From contig JAMXBB010000003.1 in NCBI GenBank assembly GCA_024138015.1, forward strand, positions 75,048,400-75,112,399: 64,000 nt of DNA, read 5' to 3'. Under the pieces are notes generated by a model. That model was not told the origin of the DNA. It saw nothing but the letters and a program-made list of their open reading frames with translations, and ran no database searches. The stretch is from Lumnitzera littorea. Lineage: Eukaryota > Streptophyta > Magnoliopsida > Myrtales > Combretaceae. Each line of letters begins with the position of its first letter. Positions within the stretch are counted from its first letter, which is position 1. Below are positions 22,773-32,449 of the stretch, piece by piece. The position numbers were made by a program, and so were the translations under genes.

Positions 22773-23671
22773 TGAAGCTAATGCAACTTTAAGGTTAGAT
22801 ACACAAAGAAATAGCATAACAAAGAGACAACAAATGGAAACAAGGAAAAGCTAGCAAAGTATAGGCAACTAGCAAAGTCTGGCTAGCTACCACTTGGATA
22901 TGACATACCAATTAATCCTACTTAGCCTACAACTTACTGGATATGCTCATCAATCTAAACTAAAGGGTCACTCGCTACTATTTCTTGCTAAAAAGAGTAC
23001 ATAAGAGTTAAAGGGTAATGAGAACATTAGGGTTACTCAAAGGGAAACTTGTATAAATTCTAATAATGAAGTTATTGTTTGCATGCATTAAGTGGAGGTT
23101 TATATAACCATCCTACTAGGGTTACTTTACATGTATAAAAAAATAAAAGGATATTCTACAAATAGAATACATAAAACATACATAAAAAGGTAAAAGAGAT
23201 AAAAAAATATCCTATACAAAAAAATAAAGAAGCCTTTTGGAATGTCGTGCCAAAAGATACATATTGCATGGTGGTTGGTCGTTCTAAATTATAATATAAA
23301 TTGAATGAAATGAAGAAGAGAAGGAGTTTACAGTCAAGGGCCGACCTGATCTAGATTAGGTCAAAGCTCGATCAATCATTTGCTAAAGAGTACTTAACTT
23401 AGGCTAGGGTTGGACATTGGTAGGCAACTCGAGAGCTCATCTTAAATAGTCTTTAGAGGCTGTCTGCTTAGATGTTGTGTCATAGCACAACTGCTTGACA
23501 AGTCTAATGCATGTGACAACTCAATAGTCAAGTTGGTAGTAGTGGAAAACATAAAGGTTGAGGTAGGAATTCTTGTCTTAGATGGAGCTTCAAGATAGAA
23601 TTCTTTAGGTGAGTCCTTGGAGCCCTTTAGCTCGACTACGTATGATCGGTCTAAGGAGATGATTCCTATCA
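22773..23671 (-). mobile_element. 5' LTR of E'
   Basis: 899 bp; minus-strand start TGATAGGAATCATC at 23671 and end TTAGCTTCA at 22773. Colinear with the left LTR, with scattered substitutions and small indels. A TATA-like TTATATAAAC (minus strand) is at about 23097-23106. Confidence 0.88.
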
Positions 23672-23676
23672 CTTAA
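23672..23676. repeat. Target site duplication CTTAA, right of E'
   Basis: Matches 17805-17809 exactly. Confidence 0.85.
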
Positions 23677-25800
23677 CCTATCCTCCTTGTCACTCATTGA
23701 GGTTATTGTTCATCTTAACCCCTAGCACTCCTCTCGCTTCTTATGAAGGTCCTCCTTTAAGTCTTTGATCTCCTTATATAGCTCTTCATTCTTGGCCTTA
23801 AGGCTTAAGGCTTGAGACTTAAGACTTCATCAATCACCAAGGAATGTGCTAACTTGTTGATTAAAAGCTCTTCTTGCAATTTCCTAGCCTCCATCTCGGC
23901 CTTAATTCTCATACTCTCGACCACAATAGTCTAAGCCTTTGAGAAGTTATATACCTCCTCAACATTTTGCGATAAATGAACAAACATGAATAAATCATTT
24001 GCATTACAACAAAGCAGCAATATGTAAATATTACCTTCTTCATTTCTCTCTTAGCTTCATCAAGAGCTATCAAAATATGGCTGCTAATTTGCACAAAAGC
24101 AAAATAATGTCAACAACAGAACATGAGCTATAAGTGAAAAGGTGATTGATACTTACATCATACAACTTGGTAGCAATATGACCTTTATTGCAATTGCCCA
24201 CTTTGTCTTCATCTTTCTTTGCAATATCCCTATCCCTAGGGAGAATGACTCTCTCCATCAAGGCCAAGGATTTTGTCCTTTCACCTAAGGCCGAGTCAGT
24301 ATGTAGGATGTTTTGGCTCAAGCATGGCACGAAGTACTCGCCCACCTATTTGTTAAGAATGAATTCAAAATTATTGATGTCAAGAGCCTTACTCCTCAAA
24401 GCCTCTTTCGTCCTCTCATTTATAGTCTTAAATTTCTTAGATGGAAGCTGATTCGCAAGCTCTTTTCTATCTCTCTTTTTAGCATACTACTCAACATTAT
24501 CTTAAGGAGAAACCTCAACGTGGCTGACACCAGTAATCTCTCAACTAGATCCTCCCCACTCATCATCCCTAGGAGCATTTATTATTAAAGGAACCGTCTC
24601 AAGCTTCGTAATGCCAAGAGTTTCCTTCTGTATAGCATCGACCATTTCCATTTTGCTTTAGTCGTTGCTCTTCAACAATGGAAGGAACTTCCTTCCTCTT
24701 TTGAATAGTGGCCTCCTTCATAACCTTCACCTTAGAAGTCTTTTTCGTACAGGCAACCAACTGACAAGGCTTTAATGGCAGCATATTGATTAAGCTTTAG
24801 CTTCTTGGCCTTTACTTAAGCTAGTTATTTAGCGGGATCTACATCGCCTATACCCATGTCTATAATAAAGGATAAGAGTGTTTAAAATGGGAAAGAGAGA
24901 AAAATCAAGAACTTATGAGATCCACATTGAGCAAAGCTCAAAGGTGACTATTCTCCCCATAAGTTATGGGAACGACTTTCCTCCTGTAACTCTACTTAAT
25001 ATGGTGATTGCCTTAACACCTACCCTCTTTTTCAGAAAAGATTGGATCCCCATTCTAGTATCATTTTATTATCCTTTCAGCATCTTAGAAAAACATTTTA
25101 CTCTTTTTTCTTTCTTGAATCTTTTTGGTCGTAACAGCATCATTTGACATCAAGTTAATGTCTTTATATGGATAGGCACAATCCATTAGGTCCAAAAATC
25201 TAATCTTCATCTAATATGATAAACACAAATTTGTTATGCTAGTTATGGCTTTTAAACTCCAACCCATCCATAAATTTTCGCCTATGCCAAGCAGCTATGA
25301 AATATCAACCATTGGGTTGCCTCCTAATTGGGAAGAAGTATTTCAATAACTGAGGCATGGCATTAACCTCAATATCTTCATAGATTATCTCAAATGCTAC
25401 GAGAAATCTATAAGTATTCAGTAAAAAAATACTCAACACAACTCGAAAATAATTAAAGAACTATTTAATAAAAGTAGAAAATGGGAAGCGTAGTCCAAAA
25501 TCAAGGTATTTCAAATATATATATGAAACTCATGGTCCCTTGGAAAATACACCCTCTCATCCTCCCTCTATCTAAGTAGATTCCATGTCTTAGGAAGATC
25601 TTGCCAATATTTATTATACTTCAAGACGAGTGTCTTAACAACACCATTCACCACTCCATCTAGTGAATTACTATCATAAACAACATTATTATACAAATAC
25701 CTAGCTACAAATCTTCTTTCCCTATCATTTGGATAGTTATCCATTAGAAGAACGTTGATGCAAGCTAGTTTTTCCCATCGCTCCATTGTGCTATCTATTG
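23677..25800 (-). pseudogene. Antisense gene of T1, N-terminal and central part
   Basis: Minus strand. A possible ATG at 25786 opens a 72-codon stretch (LYNNVVYDSNSLDGVVNGVV, LVLKYNKYWQDLPKTW). Around 25420-25160 it reads VNAMPQLLKYFFPIRRQPNG, YFIAAWHRRKFMDGLEF and NKFVFIILDED, resembling the 'putative gypsy type transposon' domain (Pfam PF04195) found in plant antisense ORFs. A long helical, charged part follows (RIKAEMEARKLQEELLINKL near 23880; EELYKEIKDLKEDLHKKREE near 23760). E' interrupts it at 23676. Many stops. The domain match is from memory and needs a profile search. Confidence 0.65.
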
Positions 25801-25841
25801 AACTACTCGAAGAATATGTCGAATTGTTCCTTTTCTACGTT

Positions 25842-25876
25842 GGGGAGGGGGAAGGGGAAGGGGAAGGAGGAGGGGA
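25842..25876 (+). repeat. G-run tract able to form a G-quadruplex (T1)
   Basis: Five runs of four or more G (GGGGAGGGGGAAGGGGAAGG and following), spaced by one or two A. It lies just upstream of the possible ATG of the antisense gene. A similar tract occurs in T0 at 33661-33686. Confidence 0.7.
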
Positions 25877-25879
25877 GAG

Positions 25880-26474
25880 GTAGCCTCAAACATAGTTGCT
25901 TCAAAATTTGAAAGTATAAGTCGATGATGACACTTTGAACTACACTTGACTAAAGTTATATGAGGAAATCATAAGCTAGGTGAAAACTTGCAAAACAAAA
26001 TTTTGAAAGAAAATGGAAATTTTGAAAGTAGATACAATTGAGAAAAGAGTGAGAAATCTTTATTAGTATGGAAAAACCCTTTATATATGAACAGTCTCTC
26101 CTTGTAACGCTAACACGTTTCTAATAGGAATGGGGTTTTGATTAGACAGTTAAGTATAGATTGAGGACATGTGTTATGAGTCAAAAATCTTATAGTTATT
26201 GTGTTACTAGCAGTTATTAGCCCTTGTAGCGTAATGACAGCTAAGATGATAACCGACGTGCTTGCTACCATAGAAAAGTAAATGTATGGGAAAATTAAAA
26301 AGCTATAACCTTTTACTTAAGATACAATTTGTCACATTTCAAAACAAAAAAAAAAAAAAATCAAACCTTTCTACATCACTCAGCATCTAGGAAACTCATT
26401 TTGGTCTTAACCATCCAATTGCCCAAGCTGATCAGTAAGCTTTATTTACTCCCTTAGTCATATTCTCAACAACG
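25880..26474 (+). other. T1 3' untranslated region
   Basis: About 600 bp with no coding sequence seen; a poly-A run lies at 26347-26360. It leads into the polypurine tract. Confidence 0.5.
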
Positions 26475-26477
26475 ATA

Positions 26478-26490
26478 GTAAGGGGGCAAA
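26478..26490 (+). promoter_or_regulatory. Polypurine tract of T1
   Basis: GTAAGGGGGCAAA directly before the 3' LTR, the plus-strand DNA primer site. T0 has AAGAGGGCAAA at the same place. Confidence 0.8.
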
Positions 26491-26979
26491 TGTTGATAGT
26501 TGGATTCCACCCTAAAATATTACTCAACCATTCAAATGATGAGAATATACTAATACTATTCTCAGCTAATGCTGATTGAGGCTTAGTTCACTTCATGGGC
26601 CTTGAAACCCAACTTGTTAATATGTTTGGTTTGAACTTAGGAAAGTTGTGCAAACAATTACGATATGGTACAATCTCATTACATAACTGCCCGCTACTCC
26701 TATATTTTAGGCATGTACTTAATTACAAGATCTCTACATAGCTTACGACCAATGATTAATTGCAATTTCAAACACACAATGTTCGCCTATAAATATAGAA
26801 AGAAAGCACTATAAGAACTCCCTTACAACCTTCAACTTTGTGCTTCTTCATTTATTTCTCTCAAAGATATTTACTGACTTAAGTATCGGAGTGGCTACAT
26901 CAGACTAGCCCCAGCAACACTTAGCCTTTACTTGTGCTTTTACAGGTACACATCTTTACCCTAAAATCACCCAATAACA
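26491..26979 (+). mobile_element. 3' LTR of T1
   Basis: 489 bp, TGTTGATAG...AATAACA, with TATAAATAT at 26788-26796. CCCCC follows at 26980-26984. Confidence 0.9.
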
Positions 26980-27430
26980 CCCCCCTTACCTAACCTATAT
27001 AGGATATCATGATGAAGGTAAATAATCAAAGCTTTCTAGCTTGGCTAGAAAAAATGAAGAATAATCCTATGAGAAAGAACTTTAATAAATATTGTGACTT
27101 TTATGAAGATCGAAGCATAATACGGATGAGTTCATACATCTAAAAAATGCACTTGAGGATGCTATCCAAAGGGTTATTTAAGGAAGTTTATAATGGATAG
27201 AGAGGAGAGAATTGAATGACCTACTCAAAGAAGGATTAAGCAGCAACCTAGAATGCTAATGCCAAATGTAATAATTGAGATTTGGTCATTCAAGACAATG
27301 AAAAGGGAGACAACAGAGCTCCCTAAGGTATTATAAATGTGATTTTCAATAGACAGGTAGGAGAGAATACTTTGTCCATGCCAAGTTTGTTTGATGTGTA
27401 AGGAGACCACTTGTTGAACTTAAGAGGAAA
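26980..27430 (+). pseudogene. gag: Tat-type gag, C-terminal and nucleocapsid part (T0)
   Basis: Continues the frame broken at 11822: FTKHTP|LT, then DIMMKVNNQSFLAWLEKMKN, NPMRKNFNKYCDFYEDR near 27090, and, after a shift, HNTDEFIHLKNALEDAIQR. This is the Tat nucleocapsid motif C-X2-H-X4-H-X4-C with its first His now Tyr and its last Cys now Phe. The downstream part is decayed. That the frame closes exactly across T1 is the best evidence that T1 inserted into an existing T0 gag. Confidence 0.88.
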
Positions 27431-27900
27431 GAGACATAGAGCCAATGACATGATAACTTTCTTAGAGAAAGATATATAGGGAGTACAATTACCTCATGAT
27501 GATGCAATGGCCATTACGACTAAGGTAATGGAGTTTAAGGTCAAAAAAATGATGGTCAATACAGGGAGCTTGACCAATATCATTTTCATGAACAGGTTTG
27601 ATCAAATGCGACCTAAGCTAAAAAAATTATAGGATGTAGCCATATAAGTACAATATGTATGGGTTCAATAATCAATTAGTGAAAATACAAGGAATGGTTA
27701 CCTAGACCTTATCAATCGAGGATGGTGAGAATGTTATGGAGGAGATTGACTTCATGTTAGTAGATTGTCTTACACCTTACAATGGCATAGTGAGCTGACC
27801 TTCCATTAACACTTTTAAGATGGTGGTGTCGATGGCCCATCAAAAGACAATGTTTCTGACTCTTATTGGAATGGGGATATGTTATGGGGACCAACAACTA
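27431..27900 (+). pseudogene. pol: Aspartic protease (T0), active site changed
   Basis: Reads MITFLEKDI, a stop, GVQLPHDDAMAITTKVMEFK, VKKMMVNTGSLTNIIFMNRF and DQMRPKL. This is the Tat protease pattern; the catalytic D-T-G-S is N-T-G-S at 27558-27569, so the essential Asp is gone by a G-to-A change. The protease would cut the Gag-Pol polyprotein. The frame is otherwise good for about 80 residues. Confidence 0.88.
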
Positions 27901-28089
27901 CCTTAAGCTTTGTACTTAAAAGCTCTAAAGAGGGATCAAGTCTACAATATTGATCAAGGCATAAGCAATTGCTTGCAAGTAAGAAGGGAACCTGTGATGA
28001 AGACATTAGCAATTCAATTGAGCAACAATCCTAGGCATGTTACGAAGGTTAGAGCTAATATGCTAGCCAACCTCTAAGAAAGTGTAGTA

Positions 28090-28730
28090 CATTTCCTCTT
28101 GTTTAATAAGGATATCTTTGTCTAATCTCCATCAGATATGCTTGGAATTCATAAGGAAGTTATCACCTACTAGCTAAACATAGATCCAACTGTGAAGGTT
28201 GTCTAATAGAAGCAAAAGCATTTTGCCCCAAAGAGGTAAGTAGCCATAAAGGAGAAAGTACAAAAGCTATTAAAGATAGGTTTCATTAAGGAAGAGCCTT
28301 ATCCCACCTGGCTCACCAAATGTATCTTGGTTAAGAAAGCAAATGGAAAGCAGAGGATGTGCAATGATTTCATCAACCTAGATAAAGCATGCTTAAAAGA
28401 TTGTTTCCTTTTACCTTAGATAGACTAAATGGTCGATTCGACCTTGGGACATGCCTTATTGAGCTTCATGGATGCTTTTTCCAAGTACATTCAGATTAAA
28501 ATGCACCCTTCCGACTAAGTATACACCTCTTTCATTACAAAATTTGGAGCTTATTGTTATAAAGTCATGCCATTCAGTTTAAAGAATGCGGGTGCCACAT
28601 ACTAGAGTTTGGTTATGAAGATTTTTAAACCTTAAATGCATATGAACATTAAGGTTAATGTAAATGATATGATAGTTAAAAAAAAAAACTACTGAAGACT
28701 ACCTCGTCGACCTCTAAGAGACATTAGACA
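28090..28730 (+). pseudogene. pol: Reverse transcriptase (T0)
   Basis: SPSDMLGIHKEVITY, VAIKEKVQKLLKIGFIKEEP, YPTWLTKCILVKKANGKQRM, CNDFINLDKACLKDCFLLP, VDSTLGHALLSFMDAFSKYI near 28460 with the first catalytic Asp, VYTSFITKFGAYCYKVMPFS and LKNAGATY near 28580, then IKVNVNDMIVK near 28660. The YVDD box is NVND, with one catalytic Asp changed to Asn. Stops occur mainly at expected Gln and Trp codons. It is complete in domain coverage. Confidence 0.9.
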
Positions 28731-29900
28731 CAATATATAGTTAAATCCATATAAATGTGTGTTCGATGCATTTTCATGGAAATCTTAGGCTTCATGGTGA
28801 TACAACGCGGAATTCAGGCCATCTTAAGAATATTCAAGCTATACTAGATATAGAGCCACTACAGTCCATCAAGGAGGTTTAGAGGTTGACTAGACATTTA
28901 GTAACGTTGAATAGGTTTGTTTCTAAGAGTTTCGAAAAGTATGTAGAATTTTTTCATGTTTTAAGAAATCCTTTTGAGTTTTAGTGGTCCAATAAGTATG
29001 AGCATGCCTTTAAGGCTTTAAAGGAATTTTTAACTCAACTACCAAAATTTTAGAAGCTAGTTGAAGGAGAAACTCTTTACTTATATTTGCCTAGAAGTGG
29101 CCGAGCTCTCTCCTCCATAATAGTATAGGAAGAAGGATGAGTGCATAAGCCAGTAGACTATGTGAGTCATGTTCTATAGGGTTCAGAGTTGAGATATACT
29201 AAATTATAAAAGTTTGACTTAGCTATTATTGTAGCCACCTAGAAACTTTGACCATACATTAAAGCTCAGAAGGTCGTAGTCTTCACTAGTCAACTACTAA
29301 AGCAAGCTCTGCACAAGCTTGACACTTTGGGTTGAACATAAAGTATGCCTTAGAACTTAGTGCTCTTGGAATTAAATACTAACCTTGAGAGACATATGAG
29401 TCTTAGATACTCGTGAACTTTATAGTAGAGTTTTCTTGAACTGAAAGATTTGTTACGAAGAGTGAGCAATCAGCTTGGAAGTTGTATGTTGATGGCATCT
29501 ACCTATGAAGGAAGTAAGGTAGGTTTAATTGTTAAAGGTTTGATGGGAGCTTGGATTTCTTATCCTTTGAATTTTAGATTTCCTGCCAGCAACAATGAGT
29601 TGACATGTGAAGGGTTTTTAGTAAGGGCAAAGCTGGCTAAAGAAGTTAGAGCAAAGTGTTTGGATGTGTTTTCTCATTCCTAATTAATGGTTAATTAGGT
29701 CACAAGAAGCAGCATGGCCAAAAACCAAAATATGGTTAAGTATTTACAATTAGTATGAGAGATCGAATTAGAATTTGAAACCTAGCAATTGATGACAATT
29801 CTAAGGGCAGAGAATTATAGGATAGACAAATTGTCTAAGTTAGCCTCTAACGAGCTTATTGAATTAGGGGGAGAGGACTTTCTTTGAATACATGCTTGAG
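28731..29900 (+). pseudogene. pol: RT thumb/connection and RNase H (T0)
   Basis: LTRHLVTLNRFVSKSFEKYV near 28900, YEHAFKALKEFLTQLPKF near 29010, VDYVSHVL near 29155, then RNase H: SAWKLYVDGIY near 29480 with the first Asp, FRFPASNNELTCEGFLVRAK near 29580 (the Tat pattern has N-N-E-A-E-Y; here the second Glu is Thr), and a tail near 29810 (NYRIDKLSKLASNELIE). The 77-codon open stretch at 29450-29683 is in a shifted frame over part of this. Broken by several stops. Confidence 0.85.
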
Positions 29901-30059
29901 AAAAGCATAGAGAGACAACCAATAGAGTGTTAAGTGGTTCAATAGAAAGATGTGGAGTACAGTTGGATGGATCCTGTTATGGAATATTTGAAGGATGGAG
30001 CTTTGCCCCGAGATACTAAGGAGGCTCAAAGATCATATATAAGGCAACCAATTTTACAA

Positions 30060-31110
30060 GCATAAATGGATATTTATATAAGATAGATTTGAGTATGCCC
30101 TACCTAATGTACCTGCGACCATCAAAAGCAAAGCAAGTCCTCTCTAACTTATATTCTGGAGTATATAATAATCACATTAGGGCTACAACTTTGTATGTAA
30201 GGGCATTGCAACTAAAGTTATTAGTAGCCTATAATGAAGAAAGATACACTCCATCTAGCTCAAACTTGTGATCATTGTTAGAGGAATGTCTTGTTAGAAA
30301 GAGTCTCGAGCTCATATTTGATTCCTCTCACCAGTCCTTAGCCTTTTACTTAATAGGGTTTGGATATACTCAGTTTATTCCCAAAGACGACCAAACAAAG
30401 GTAATACATTATTGCGGCATTGGATTACTTCACAAAATGGGTCAAAGCCAAGATTGTAGCAAGAATGACAGAGTGGAGTATAGAGGCTTTCATGTTAGTA
30501 ATATCTTAAGTAGGTTTAGGAAATCATATGCTATAATAACAGATAATCAGCTATAGTTTGATAATGATAAGTTTAAGAATTCTATGAAGCTTGGCAAATC
30601 AAGCTATACTACACATCTATTGCATACCCTCAAAGCAATGGTCAAGTAGAGGTAGTAAACAAGGTTATCATGCAAAGTTTGAAGAAAAGGGTGAACCAAG
30701 CTAGGAGCAAATGTGCAAATGAACTACCAATGTTTGGTAGGGGGTGTAGGACTACGTAGAGGACCATAACAAGTCATACTCCATATTGTCTTTTAGGTCA
30801 GAAGTTGTATTGCAGATTGAACTTTAGTCAATAAGTGCAAGAGCCCAAACATATACCCTTAAGCACAATAATATAGGACTCTAAGCTAATTTAGATACCA
30901 TTTGTGAAACATAAGTGTTGGCTAAGGTTCATCTCACTTCTTATCAACGACGAGCAACTTGGTACTATGACAAACAAGTCAGGCATGAATGCTTCTTGCT
31001 TGGTGACCTAGTTCATAGGAAGCTTAAAGCATTTGAAGCAAGAGAACGTTAAGGGAAACTTACCCCTACTTAGGAGGATCTCATTAGAGTCAAGAAGGTA
31101 GTAGGGAATG
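30060..31110 (+). pseudogene. pol: Integrase (T0), frameshifted
   Basis: GLDILSLFPKTTKQR near 30356 holds the first Asp, ALDYFTKWVKAKIVARMTEW follows near 30420, ITDNQL near 30537 holds the second Asp in another frame, and NGQVEVVNKVIMQSLKKRVN near 30640 the Glu. The three catalytic acids survive but lie in different frames. An adjoining 93-codon open stretch at 30275-30556 mixes two frames. C-terminal ARTYQRRATWYYDKQVRHEC-like sequence follows near 30950-31000, then decayed sequence to about 31110. Confidence 0.82.
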
Positions 31111-31550
31111 GACATACCTTAGGTTGGAAAGGCTTTATGGATAGACTATCCCTAAGGCATGGAATACTGATAAGCTCAGGCTATACTTTGAATAATGGAC
31201 ATTTGGAACAAGATATGTTTGCTTGCTTCTTTATATGTTTTGTTATTCAATGTTTATTTGGTTTTTGGTTTGTTTGTAAATGAACTTGTTTCACAAACTT
31301 GTTGAAATGTTTGTTTGTTTCTGATTAACATGTTATGTGAGGTCAAGACTGATAATCCGACCTTATGCCTCGATGTTTATGTGATGAAATTGTGTTATGT
31401 GAGGTTGATGCCAATGGACCAACCTAGTTTCTTTTTAATATTTCATATGATGAAGTATTTATTGGTTTGACAATGCTCGATTCTATGCTTCACTTTAATA
31501 TAGCACTTTTTTCTAAAAGCATGAATATAATTGAAAACGATGATATGATC
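31111..31550 (+). other. T0 spacer after integrase
   Basis: Non-coding, T-rich around 31215-31330 with several TTTG/TTTGTT runs; nothing else recognised. Confidence 0.4.
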
Positions 31551-31559
31551 TATGGTCAA

Positions 31560-32200
31560 CCTCTCTAATAAGAGAGAACTTAAAAAGTCTCTAATCCCTA
31601 TTATAAGGTAACGAGTAAGCTACAATGTCCTAAATCTCTATGTCCTATATTTGATGCATGATGGGAAAAGGATAACCTAAGATCTCTAAGTCCTAGAAAT
31701 GATGATGAGAGGCAAAAGCCTTAAGCTCTTTTAAGAGCGATAGGCATAGTAGCTATAAATCCTCTTAAGGATGACAAGCTATTTAAGAGTCCTTAAGTCT
31801 TCAACTGATGATAGGAATAATGCTCTATGTCTAATGAATATGCAATGAGTTGTCATAAACTTAATCAGTCTAAGTCTAATGAATAGATGACATACCATTT
31901 AGAGGCCCTAAGCTATCATCTAGTGATAGGAGTAGAACTCTAAATTTGCTAAGTAGGTAACAAGCTATTTAAAGGCCTTAAGGTATAGGCACAACTGTTA
32001 AGTCCTACTAAGAGATAAATAATCTGCTATTATTTGAAGTGTTTTAAATCAATTGCATAGGTAGTCCTCGAAATGCTCTCGAGCTACTAAAATGTAGGAT
32101 TAATACTCTAAATCCTGTAATGAATAAGGGCAACGAGCTAAGTAATGGTCTAAATCATTCGATAAGCAAATAAAAGCTTATAAGTATTACCAAGAAAATT
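31560..32200. repeat. Degenerate tandem-repeat region in T0 3' region
   Basis: Recurring words such as TCTAAGTCCTA, GATGATAGGAATAA, GTGATAGGAGTAGAA, GACAAGCTATTTAAGAG and AACAAGCTATTTAAAGGCC at irregular spacing of very roughly 60-120 bp. It occupies the same place as the short repeats of T1 (17085-17205), as is typical of the variable 3' region of Tat/Ogre elements. Confidence 0.5.
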
Positions 32201-32449
32201 CATTAGATAAATTAAGGAATAGATATATAAATGTTCAATGGCATAGGAACTACTTAAAAGTTCAAAGTAAAGTAACAAAAAGATCTTTCTCAAATCTTGG
32301 GCAAGAGTTAAATAGAGTGATCAGTACATGAAGTAGAGGTCGGCATATCGACCTATAAGCAAGTCAGGAATAGTAATATCATGTTTCTTGAGCTTGATCA
32401 ACACTATGAGTCTAGTCACCTTAAGCTTGAATAGAAATGGTTTGAGGAT

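Larger units (their letters stand above)
17810..23671 (-). mobile_element. Element E': chromovirus-like Ty3/Gypsy element with both LTRs
   Basis: 5.86 kb on the minus strand: 5' LTR 22773-23671, primer site, gag, linker, RT, RNase H, integrase, 3' LTR 17810-18682. It is bounded by CTTAA duplications and lies inside the antisense gene of T1, so it is the innermost of the three nested insertions. The gene order gag-RT-RNase H-integrase and the RT/integrase motifs are chromovirus-like. No chromodomain could be read. RT has lost the segment with the catalytic Asp pair. Confidence 0.9.
11823..26979 (+). mobile_element. Element T1: Tat-like Ty3/Gypsy retrotransposon inside T0, interrupted by E'
   Basis: 5' LTR 11823-12312, primer site, gag N-terminus, an LTR fragment of another family replacing the gag C-terminus/protease/RT start, then RT, RNase H, integrase, short tandem repeats, an antisense gene split by E', polypurine tract and 3' LTR 26491-26979. 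Without E' and the LTR fragment it would be about 8.3 kb, with some coding sequence deleted. Same group as T0 but with shorter LTRs (490 against 654 bp). Confidence 0.9.
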
